A DNA stretch of 9,030 nt, from positions 1-9,030 of the forward strand of contig JAABRB010000123.1 of the NCBI GenBank assembly GCA_011391185.1, given 5' to 3'. This document shows, piece after piece, positions 1 to 5,938 of the stretch. The stretch is from Betaproteobacteria bacterium. GTDB lineage: Bacteria; Pseudomonadota; Gammaproteobacteria; Burkholderiales; SG8-39. The translations under genes and the position numbers were made by a program. Positions within the stretch are counted from its first letter, which is position 1. Every line of letters starts with the position of its first letter. The notes beneath the pieces were generated by a model. That model worked only from the letters and a program-made list of their open reading frames with translations. It had not been told where the DNA came from and did not search any database.

Positions 1-147
1 GATTCCAAGCTTCCTGCCCCACGACGGTCCGGACATCAGAATGCGCCCGCTCACGTGCTGCGCGCGCATCCATCGCAGGTGCTCGTCCAGGGTAACGGTC
101 CAGTTTTCAGGAGACCTCAGGGCACTGCGCAAGCAGATGTACCACAT
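1..147 (-). CDS. YciI-like (YCII-related) protein, N-terminal 49 residues, cut by the window edge
   Basis: A minus-strand frame opens with ATG at 147 and stays open to base 1. The translation begins MWYICLRSALRSPENW and continues with DEHLRWMRAQHVSGRILMSGP (residues 21-41, quoted here in part as EHLRWMRAQ and GRILMSGP). An H-L-x-W-M block followed by G-R-(I/L)-L-x-S/A-G-P is the usual signature of the YCII-related family, small dimeric alpha/beta proteins in the ferredoxin-like-barrel group. Some members are lactone- or chloro-compound-handling enzymes; most have no known reaction. The frame has high third-position GC. It starts 46 bases after the RidA-like stop, in the same direction, so it is probably the last visible gene of that operon. 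No strong ribosome binding site is seen, so the exact start is the least certain part. The C-terminal half, with any remaining active-site residues, is outside the window. Confidence 0.75.
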   Translation of the reverse strand, partial: MWYICLRSALRSPENWTVTLDEHLRWMRAQHVSGRILMSGPSWGRKLGI

Positions 148-193
148 GGTCAGGATCCCATGGAGAAGCTTCGGAGAACGCGGACATGACGTC

Positions 194-604
194 TTATGGC
201 GCGACCGCGGCCAGAAGATCGATCTCGATCAGAAAATCCGGGTCCGACAATCGGGTCACCGCAACCGAGGTGCTAGCGGGCATCTTGTCAGGGCTCCAGT
301 ACACCGGAATGCTGGGGTCCTTGCGCATGGCCAGGTACGCGTCCATGTCGAGCACATAGGTGCGTCGGTACAACACGTCTTCCCAGTTCGCGCCGGCGGC
401 GTTGAGTTGAATCTCGAGATTCTCCATCACATTGAGGTACTGGCCTTTGAGGTCGCCGCGGGCGACGCACTGGTAGCGTTCGTCCGCGGCGGTCTGGCCG
501 GCAACGACTATCAACCGCATCGGGCCCTCGACGGTTACGACCCGGTTGAACCCCGGATGCCTGAATATCCCCGCCGGGTTGAGATAGGTCTTCTTGAAGC
601 TCAT
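194..604 (-). CDS. RidA/YjgF/YER057c/UK114-family protein lacking the canonical Arg
   Basis: This 136-residue protein has the full length of the RidA family, cytosolic trimeric enzymes whose archetype hydrolyses reactive enamines and imines; relatives in aromatic pathways include 2-aminomuconate deaminase. Visible family features are VVAGQTAAD (33-41), the central helix with QYLNVMENLEIQLNAAG (55-71), and the C-terminal PASTSVAVTRL...FLIEIDLLA. In canonical RidA this last stretch reads P-A-R-S and the Arg anchors the substrate carboxylate. Here the aligned position is Ser111, while the following Glu127 of IEID is kept. That argues for a Rid subfamily other than archetypal RidA. The start ATG (604) overlaps the stop of the binding-protein gene by 4 bases (ATGA), so translation is probably coupled. 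The context suggests a pathway-specific deaminase or isomerase rather than a housekeeping protein; this is inference. Confidence 0.88.
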   Translation of the reverse strand: MSFKKTYLNPAGIFRHPGFNRVVTVEGPMRLIVVAGQTAADERYQCVARGDLKGQYLNVMENLEIQLNAAGANWEDVLYRRTYVLDMDAYLAMRKDPSIPVYWSPDKMPASTSVAVTRLSDPDFLIEIDLLAAVAP

Positions 605-1569
605 CGAGGCTTGATTCCCGCTTCCGTCACCAGCTTCTGCTTCCGTGCGATATCTTCGTGAATGAAGCGAGTGAACGCATCCGAGCCCATCGGTGCAGGC
701 ACCATGCCGATCTTTTTCAGCCGATCGCGGATATCAGGTTGCTCCAGCGTCCACGCCACGTCCGCGGAAATTTTGTCCACGATGGCTTTCGGAGTCTTGC
801 CTGGCGCCAGAAGGCCGTACCAGAGTTCCGGGTCGAAGGCGGTGAAGCCCTGTTCGGCGATCGTCGGTATCTCGGGCCAAAATGGCATGCGTTTCGCGCC
901 CGCCACCCCGAGTACCCGAAGCTTGTCCGCCCTGGCGAGCGGAATCGCGCCGTTCGAGGCGAGAAACGCCGCTGACAATCGCCCGGCGACCAGATCGTTC
1001 TGCATCTTGCCCGGCCCACCGGCGTAGGGAATATGGAGCATGTTCAGCCCGGCGACGTGCGTGAACATCGCCATCATCATGTGATGCGTAGAGCCTATCC
1101 CCGCCGAACCGTAGTCGTACTTGCCCGGATTGCTCTTCACGTAGTTCACGAACTCGGCGACCGTCTTGACCGGCACGGACGGGTTCACGCAAAGGAGCAT
1201 GAACCCGAGCGCGACCTGTGCGACGGGCACGAGGTCCGTCTTCGGATCGTAGGGCAATTTGAGGAGCGAGGGATTTGCGGCGTATGCATCGGGAACCATG
1301 ACCAGCGTGTAGCCGTCCGGAGCCGCACGCGCCACCTCGGCGGTTCCGAGCGTCGTGGCAGCCCCCGTCTTGTTCACCACCACTACCTGCTGCCCCCATC
1401 GCTCGGAGAGCTTCGCGCCGATCAGCCGGGCGAGCAGGTCTGGCCCGGATCCGACGTTGGTCGGCGCAATGATCTCCACCGGGCGCGTCGGAAACGACTG
1501 TGCGGATGCGCCAACGCTTAACGCGAACAGCAAACCTGCCGTAATGCCTCTCAGCGATGTCAGTCTCAT
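601..1569 (-). CDS. TctC/Bug-family tripartite tricarboxylate transporter substrate-binding protein
   Basis: This is a 322-residue periplasmic binding protein of the Bug/TctC family, which captures small carboxylates and delivers them to TctA-TctB membrane permeases. A Sec signal peptide is clear: basic MRLTSLR, a hydrophobic run, and cleavage after ASA at about residue 23. The mature part starts FPTRPVEIIAPTNVGSGPD, followed by the family landmarks LGTAEVARAAPDGYTLVM, KYDYGSAGIGSTHHM, HIPYAGG, a conserved IPTIAEQGF and the WYGLLAPGKTP block near the C terminus. Length is normal for the family. An AGGAGG ribosome binding site lies just before the ATG. The gene follows the cupin after 52 bases and overlaps the RidA-like start by 4 bases. 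The matching tctB and tctA are in the same window on the opposite strand, so this protein probably serves them. The ligand cannot be read from the sequence. Confidence 0.95.
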   Translation of the reverse strand: MRLTSLRGITAGLLFALSVGASAQSFPTRPVEIIAPTNVGSGPDLLARLIGAKLSERWGQQVVVVNKTGAATTLGTAEVARAAPDGYTLVMVPDAYAANPSLLKLPYDPKTDLVPVAQVALGFMLLCVNPSVPVKTVAEFVNYVKSNPGKYDYGSAGIGSTHHMMMAMFTHVAGLNMLHIPYAGGPGKMQNDLVAGRLSAAFLASNGAIPLARADKLRVLGVAGAKRMPFWPEIPTIAEQGFTAFDPELWYGLLAPGKTPKAIVDKISADVAWTLEQPDIRDRLKKIGMVPAPMGSDAFTRFIHEDIARKQKLVTEAGIKPR

Positions 1570-1621
1570 GGTTTCCTCCTGGCAATCAGTTCTCTTATTG
1601 CTTCGCTTCTTGACTCTTTCT

Positions 1622-2197
1622 TCAACCCTTTTCCAGATCGTCCAGCGTGACGGGCGGGACGATCGGCTTTCCGTTCTTGATCTTCATTCGCTCGCGCGCC
1701 TCGTCGGCGTTGAGCGGAGCGAGCCGCTTGAGAGGCTTTCGCGCATAGATGGTGATTTCGATGTTGGGGCCGTGGCCGACGTTCTGATGTGAAACACCGC
1801 GCGGGATCACGGTCATCTCGCCTTCGTTGATGGTGATGGGACCCGTTTCGCTGCGAAGGGTACGGCTTCCCTTGTACTGGAATGCCCACTCATCCGCGCC
1901 GAGGTTGCGATGCCAGCCGCCCTGCTCTCGGTCGCAGTTAGCGACCTCGATGATCATGTCTTCGTTGGCGAACAGTACCAGCGGCATGTAACCGTTCTCC
2001 ATGTCGACGCCAGTCACCACGCCGTCCTTGAAGATGCCGTCAAGAGAGATCTTCTCCATGCGTCGTCCGCCCGACTCCACGCCGTTGTTGAGCATGTCCT
2101 CGTCGCGCTCGATCACGAAACGCTGCTCGGTACCGTCGCCCCAGTCGGCGATCGACGGCCCCCAGTGGGTAACGAATTCCTTTATCTTCTTGGCCAT
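1622..2197 (-). CDS. Cupin-fold protein, possible Fe(II) dioxygenase related to 3-hydroxyanthranilate/homogentisate dioxygenases
   Basis: This 191-residue single-cupin protein has no signal peptide and is probably cytosolic. Cupin motif 1 is GWHRNLGADEWAFQYKG (94-110) and motif 2 is GEMTVIPRGVSHQN (126-139), matching the G-x5-P-x-G-x2-H pattern. His96, Glu103 and His137 are placed to form a 2-His-1-Glu metal site, as in 3-hydroxyanthranilate 3,4-dioxygenase and homogentisate dioxygenase, where a similar H-x5/6-E spacing and a later His are used. The DEW and IPRGVSH phrases also recall those enzymes. A ring-cleaving dioxygenase is therefore plausible, but an isomerase or a non-catalytic cupin is possible. 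An AGGAAGG ribosome binding site lies 8 bases before the ATG. The promoter-like module at 2259-2292 sits upstream, and the binding-protein gene follows, so this gene probably leads a cupin-tctC-ridA-yciI unit. Confidence 0.85.
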   Translation of the reverse strand: MAKKIKEFVTHWGPSIADWGDGTEQRFVIERDEDMLNNGVESGGRRMEKISLDGIFKDGVVTGVDMENGYMPLVLFANEDMIIEVANCDREQGGWHRNLGADEWAFQYKGSRTLRSETGPITINEGEMTVIPRGVSHQNVGHGPNIEITIYARKPLKRLAPLNADEARERMKIKNGKPIVPPVTLDDLEKG

Positions 2198-2203
2198 ATG
2201 GCA
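2198..2203 (-). promoter_or_regulatory. Leader region start of the cupin transcript (spacer between ribosome binding site and ATG)
   Basis: The bases just upstream of the cupin ATG carry AGGAAGG on the minus strand (about 2206-2212) with an 8-base spacer, which fixes the start at 2197. There is no competing in-frame start with a comparable site. Confidence 0.5.
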
Positions 2204-2258
2204 AGCCTTCCTCTGAAAATCTTTCTATCGTGCGTTCCACCCCGCAACGCTGATGACC

Positions 2259-2292
2259 ATCACACGTACGTGCCGCAAGAGTCCAATGAAAC
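2259..2292 (-). promoter_or_regulatory. Copy A of a repeated promoter/operator-like module, upstream of the cupin gene
   Basis: On the minus strand this reads GTTTCATTGGAC, 14 unconserved bases, then CGTGTGAT. Exactly the same two blocks with the same 14-base gap occur at 3470-3503 in front of the hydrolase. TTGGAC and TGTGAT, 16 bases apart, could serve as -35 and -10 elements; an ECF-type reading (GGAC with CGTG) is also possible. The downstream end of the module is 61 bases from the cupin ATG. Conserved blocks with a divergent spacer of fixed length are what a functional promoter or operator pair would show. No experimental support is available. Confidence 0.6.
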
Positions 2293-2303
2293 GTCGTCAG
2301 CCA

Positions 2304-2326
2304 CGCGATGACGATACGTCATCGCG
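2304..2326 (-). terminator. Perfect 10-bp hairpin across the hydrolase stop codon
   Basis: CGCGATGACG (2304-2313) and CGTCATCGCG (2317-2326) are exact reverse complements separated by ATA. The hydrolase stop codon (2319-2321) lies inside the right arm. No run of T follows in the minus direction, so it is not a textbook intrinsic terminator. It could be a weak terminator, an mRNA 3'-end stabiliser, or a protein-binding palindrome upstream of copy A of the repeated module. Confidence 0.5.
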
Positions 2327-3428
2327 CGAGCTTGCCGGCGAGCCAATCGGCGCAGACGTGCAGCGCCGGCAGGTGATTGTCGAACTGGCAGTGCGCCGCG
2401 CCGCCGTTCGGCCCGTCGAAGATGACCATCTCCTTGTCGGATGATCCGATCGCATCGAACATTTTCTGCGCATCGCCCGGCGGCACTTGCTGGTCCTCGG
2501 CCCCGTGCATGACGAGAAAAGGGCAGCAGATACGCGCGGCGAAATCGGCCACCCGGAAGTCGCGAATTCTCTCCATCGCCGCCTCCATCGAATCGGTGCC
2601 AGTGATGAACATCAGCTGAAATTGCGGCGTCGCAATCGTGCCGCCTACCGTACGCCTTCGCACCCACACGGCGTGGTAGTCGTAGATCACGCCCCAGGCG
2701 ACCGCCGCGCGCAGCCTCGGCTCGAATGCGGCGGCGCGAGAGACGTAGTAGCCGCCCAGACTCGATCCGACAATCCCGATTCGCTCAGGATCGACATCAG
2801 CGCGGCCGGAGAGCCAATCGACCGCCGCCGATACCGGTTTTTCGTAATCGGCACGTGTGACGAGTCTTTGCAGGCGCAGGGCCTCACCGATTCCAGGCGT
2901 GTCGATGAACAACGCCCCGATTCCCCGCATGGCCAGGTGCTGGCGCGCGCGCAAGTACCAGAGTTCCTTGGTCGTATCCAGGCCGCAGATGAAGATCGCT
3001 GCCGGTCTGCGCGTACCCGATCCCGCGGCGGGGACGAAGTAGGCGGGCAGCGTCGTACCTTCGTACGGGACGAGCACTCTCTCGATGGCGTGCGGCGCGA
3101 GTTCTCGTGCAGCATCGAAGGTGCGCAGAACTTCGCGGTATGACGCGAGGCGGCGGGGCTCGGCGGGCGGGATGAAGTGCTCGGAGATCGTGTGATACAG
3201 ACTCGAGAGAAAGTAGTTCTCCGCCGCACTGGGCCGGGAGCCTTTGACGGCGCGTTCCTCGAGCACGCGCGCGAGCCACGCCCACTCGCGGTGCCAGGCC
3301 TCGTCGTTCCCGCTTGATTCCGTCAGCTGCGTAAGAATCAGCGCGATGTCGCCGAGTTGACCTCCGGCGGCAAACGCGAGCAGCGTATTGTAGGACCAGC
3401 GGTAATTACCCGGGAAGAAATGGAACAA
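2319..3428 (-). CDS. Alpha/beta hydrolase similar to 2,6-dihydroxypseudooxynicotine hydrolase (FrsA-like group)
   Basis: This 369-residue hydrolase has an N-terminal helical part (about 1-115) followed by an alpha/beta-hydrolase core. The core shows the oxyanion-loop block GLDTTKE (149-155), IDTPGIGEA, YEKPVSAAVDWL, the nucleophile elbow G-S-S-L-G (221-225, Ser223), the acid in HGAEDQQVP (Asp312) and the catalytic His in GAAHCQFDN (His346). Order, spacing and total length match 2,6-dihydroxypseudooxynicotine hydrolase, a C-C bond hydrolase of nicotine breakdown, and the related FrsA-like esterases. Whether the bond cut here is C-C or ester cannot be told. The start is TTG at 3428. No in-frame ATG was seen upstream, the first internal Met is far inside, and FHFFPGNY fits the N terminus expected for the family. 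A purine-rich AAAGGG precedes it. The gene diverges from tctBA and is probably driven by copy B at 3470-3503. Confidence 0.88.
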   Translation of the reverse strand: MFHFFPGNYRWSYNTLLAFAAGGQLGDIALILTQLTESSGNDEAWHREWAWLARVLEERAVKGSRPSAAENYFLSSLYHTISEHFIPPAEPRRLASYREVLRTFDAARELAPHAIERVLVPYEGTTLPAYFVPAAGSGTRRPAAIFICGLDTTKELWYLRARQHLAMRGIGALFIDTPGIGEALRLQRLVTRADYEKPVSAAVDWLSGRADVDPERIGIVGSSLGGYYVSRAAAFEPRLRAAVAWGVIYDYHAVWVRRRTVGGTIATPQFQLMFITGTDSMEAAMERIRDFRVADFAARICCPFLVMHGAEDQQVPPGDAQKMFDAIGSSDKEMVIFDGPNGGAAHCQFDNHLPALHVCADWLAGKLAR

Positions 3429-3469
3429 GATACCCTTTCCCGCCGTGAGGCAGATCCGTTCTCGGCAGG

Positions 3470-3503
3470 ATCACACGCGGCCAATATGAGCGTCCAATGA
3501 AAC
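3470..3503 (-). promoter_or_regulatory. Copy B of the repeated promoter/operator-like module, upstream of the hydrolase gene
   Basis: The minus strand reads GTTTCATTGGAC, 14 bases, then CGTGTGAT, identical in both blocks and in spacing to copy A at 2259-2292, while only 2 of the 14 spacer bases agree. Its downstream end is 41 bases before the TTG start of the hydrolase. Its distal block overlaps a short palindrome at 3496-3512, which copy A does not have. Confidence 0.6.
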
Positions 3504-3512
3504 AGATTCATT
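3496..3512. promoter_or_regulatory. Possible operator palindrome in the hydrolase-tctB divergent region
   Basis: AATGAA-ACAGA-TTCATT is a 6-bp inverted repeat with a 5-base spacer, located between the divergent hydrolase and tctB starts and overlapping the distal block of copy B. Dimeric regulators of GntR or TetR type use sites of this size. No regulator gene is in the window, so the link is inference. The rest of the region (3513-3709) contains one -10-like TATAGA at 3573-3578 in the tctB direction, without a convincing -35. Confidence 0.35.
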
Positions 3513-3709
3513 CTCGGGATTACGCGGGATCATTCACTCCCCATTCGCGAGCGCATAGAATCCGATCGACTTTATAGAGATTCAGCCGGAGGGCTGGCGA
3601 GCTTCTTCCCGCGCAACCGAACGGGACGTGATGTCGGACTGGCTCTCAGCCGGAAACGCGGCGAGCCGACGGCGCAACGGGCAGCCTGCAGGACACTGGG
3701 AGGCAAGTC

Positions 3710-4165
3710 ATGAGGATCAGGAGTCCGAAGGACTTTTGGGCCGGACTGATGTTCGTCACGTTCGGCCTGATCGCGATGGTGATCGCGCTGATGAACTACG
3801 AGTTTGGCACCACTTTGCATATGGGGCCGGGCTATTTTCCGGTGGTACTTGGCGGACTGCTGTCCGTCCTTGGTGTCGTCATCTCCATCACCGGGCTGGC
3901 GATCGACGGACCCGAGGTCCCGGTGTTCAGGCTCCGCCCGCTGGTCCTGGTGCTCGCTTCCTGTCTCGCATACGGCTATCTCATGCAACCCGCGGGCATG
4001 ATTCTCGCAACCGCGGCGATGATCATTATCAGCTCCCTTGGCGGCCACGAGTTCAAGTGGAAGGAAGTCGCAGTCCTGAGCGTCGGAGTGATCGCGTTCA
4101 CGGTGCTGGTGTTCGTGAAGGGCCTCGAATTGCCCGTGCCGCTCTGGCCCGAGATGTTCCACTAA
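3710..4165 (+). CDS. tctB: Tripartite tricarboxylate transporter small membrane subunit TctB
   Basis: This 151-residue inner-membrane protein is the small subunit of a tripartite tricarboxylate transporter and pairs with TctA. It has hydrophobic stretches at about 10-28, 43-64, 77-110 and 118-137, consistent with four or five membrane passes. The MGPGYFP motif at 38-44, between the first two segments, is characteristic of TctB. GGGAGG lies 6 bases before the ATG (3698-3703), which settles the start. The gene ends 12 bases before tctA, so the two are surely cotranscribed. It diverges from the catabolic operon that carries the binding protein, a split arrangement in which importer and binding protein come from different promoters. 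The loading ligand cannot be inferred from this subunit. Confidence 0.9.
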   Translation: MRIRSPKDFWAGLMFVTFGLIAMVIALMNYEFGTTLHMGPGYFPVVLGGLLSVLGVVISITGLAIDGPEVPVFRLRPLVLVLASCLAYGYLMQPAGMILATAAMIIISSLGGHEFKWKEVAVLSVGVIAFTVLVFVKGLELPVPLWPEMFH

Positions 4166-4177
4166 GCGGACCGGGCG

Positions 4178-5683
4178 ATGGATTTCCTCGATAACCTGAT
4201 TCTCGGCTTCTCGGTCGCGATCTCGCCGATCAACCTGCTATACGCCCTCGTCGGCGTGTCGCTCGGCACGCTGATCGGCGTGCTGCCCGGCGTCGGGCCG
4301 GTCGCCACGGTCGCCATGCTTCTGCCGATTACCTTCACCCTCAACCCGATCGCAGCACTCATCATGCTTGCCGGCATCTACTACGGCGCGCAGTACGGCG
4401 GCTCGACCACGGCCATCCTGGTAAATCTTCCGGGAGAATCCTCATCGGTCGTGACCTGCCTGGACGGCTACCAGATGGCGCGCCGGGGACGCGCCGGGCC
4501 CGCGCTCGCGGTGGCCGCGCTCGGCTCGTTCTTCGCCGGGTGCGTGGCGACACTGATCATCGCCACCGCCGCGCCACCGCTTGCCGAAGTGGCGCTCCAG
4601 TTCGGCCCCGCGGAGTACTTCTCGCTAATGGTGTTCGGACTGGTCGGCGCGACGGTTCTTGCGCACGGCTCGCTCATCAAGGCGATCGCCATGGTTGTGT
4701 TCGGTCTCCTGCTGGGATTGGTCGGCACCGACGTCAACACAGGGGTGATACGCTACTCGTTCGACCTCCCCGACCTCTCTGACGGGATCGGGTTCGTGGT
4801 GGTGGCGATGGGCATGTTCGGCATCACCGAGATCATCACCAATCTCGAGCTCAAGGGTGCACGCGAAGTCTTCACGGGCAAGGTGGCGCACCTTTTTTTG
4901 ACCAAGGATGACTTCAAGCGCGCCTGGGCACCGGTGTTGCGTGGCACCGCGCTCGGCTCCTTCCTCGGCATCCTGCCCGGCGGCGGCGCGCTTCTTTCGT
5001 CGTTCGCCGCTTACACGGTCGAGAAAAAGGTATCGAAACATCCCGAGGAGTTTGGCAAGGGCGCGATCGAGGGCGTTGCGGGACCGGAGTCCGCAAACAA
5101 CGCCGGTGCGCAGTCTTCGTTCATCCCGATGCTCACGCTCGGAATCCCCAGCAACCCGGTGATGGCGCTAATGATCGGTGCGCTGATGATCCAGGGGATT
5201 TCCCCCGGTCCGCAGGTGATGACCGACAACCCCGATCTCTTCTGGGGCCTGATCGCCTCGATGTGGATCGGGAACCTGATGCTGGTGATCCTCAACCTGC
5301 CGCTGATTGGCGTCTGGATCAAGTTGCTTACGCTACCCTATCGCTATCTCTATCCGTCGATCCTCGTGTTCATGGGGATCGGCGTGTACACTCTGTCCAA
5401 CAATTCCTTTGACCTGCTTATGATGGCGTTGTTTGGCCTGCTCGGCTATGTTTGCTACAAGCTCGAGTGCGAGCCCGCGCCCATGATTCTCGGCTTTATC
5501 CTCGGTCCGCTGATGGAGGAGAATCTGCGCCGAGCGATGCTGATGTCGCGCGGCGACCCCCTGGTTTTCGTCCAGGCGCCGATAAGCGCCTGCTTCATCA
5601 TCGCCTCGTTGATTCTGCTCGTGTTCATGGCGATGCCCGTGTTCCGCAAGAAGCGCGACGAAGCGTTTCAAGAAGCCGATTAG
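4178..5683 (+). CDS. tctA: Tripartite tricarboxylate transporter large permease subunit TctA
   Basis: This 501-residue polytopic inner-membrane permease couples uptake of a carboxylate delivered by a TctC/Bug protein to an ion gradient. The start MDFLDNLILGFSVAISP and the block GTLIGVLPGVGPVATVAMLLP (30-50) are typical TctA, as are YYGAQYGGSTTAILVNLPGE (68-87), the second inverted half with LGILPGGGALLSSFAAY (263-279), and ESANNAGAQSSFIPMLTLGIPSNP (304-327). The two G-x-LPG-x-G blocks reflect the internal two-fold repeat of the fold. C-terminal membrane segments and a short basic tail (FRKKRDE) complete it, so the gene looks intact. It starts 12 bases after tctB, with only a weak ribosome binding site, suggesting coupled translation. 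It lacks an obvious intrinsic terminator downstream. Confidence 0.96.
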   Translation: MDFLDNLILGFSVAISPINLLYALVGVSLGTLIGVLPGVGPVATVAMLLPITFTLNPIAALIMLAGIYYGAQYGGSTTAILVNLPGESSSVVTCLDGYQMARRGRAGPALAVAALGSFFAGCVATLIIATAAPPLAEVALQFGPAEYFSLMVFGLVGATVLAHGSLIKAIAMVVFGLLLGLVGTDVNTGVIRYSFDLPDLSDGIGFVVVAMGMFGITEIITNLELKGAREVFTGKVAHLFLTKDDFKRAWAPVLRGTALGSFLGILPGGGALLSSFAAYTVEKKVSKHPEEFGKGAIEGVAGPESANNAGAQSSFIPMLTLGIPSNPVMALMIGALMIQGISPGPQVMTDNPDLFWGLIASMWIGNLMLVILNLPLIGVWIKLLTLPYRYLYPSILVFMGIGVYTLSNNSFDLLMMALFGLLGYVCYKLECEPAPMILGFILGPLMEENLRRAMLMSRGDPLVFVQAPISACFIIASLILLVFMAMPVFRKKRDEAFQEAD

Positions 5684-5938
5684 TTCGGCCACTATCCACG
5701 TCCAGTCAACGGACCCCGTCACGCATGCCGTCAAAGCCGCCACTACCGTCGAACGCAGCCGCGAGATTGGAGAAAATGCTTACCTAGAAAGCGGATACGG
5801 GAACGCGGCAGACTGCTGGGTAGGGCAACTTTCAATTCTGCAGGAGGCCGCACCTGCGCTCGTCACGCGATGTATTTCTACGCTCGCTCAAGCCGCGATG
5901 CCGCCGCGGGGGCGGATAGCCGCGGAGAGGCCGCGCGA
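5684..5938. other. Convergent intergenic region between tctA and the Usp-hemerythrin gene
   Basis: No gene is supported here. A plus-strand frame stays open through 5684-6038 but has no usable start codon and no recognisable family. A CCGCC/GGCGG hairpin at 5901-5915 lies 24 bases past the stop of the minus-strand gene but lacks a T run. No clear intrinsic terminator serves either convergent gene. Confidence 0.5.

Noticed and set aside
41..661. Plus-strand open frame of 206 codons over the RidA-like and YciI-like genes
   Set aside because: His/Arg/Val-rich composition, no ribosome binding site, and two recognisable family proteins on the opposite strand.
734..1585. Minus-strand open frame of 283 codons overlapping the binding-protein gene
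   Set aside because: Arg/Gly-rich out-of-frame product typical of GC-rich shadows; the overlapping frame has a signal peptide and full TctC/Bug family motifs.
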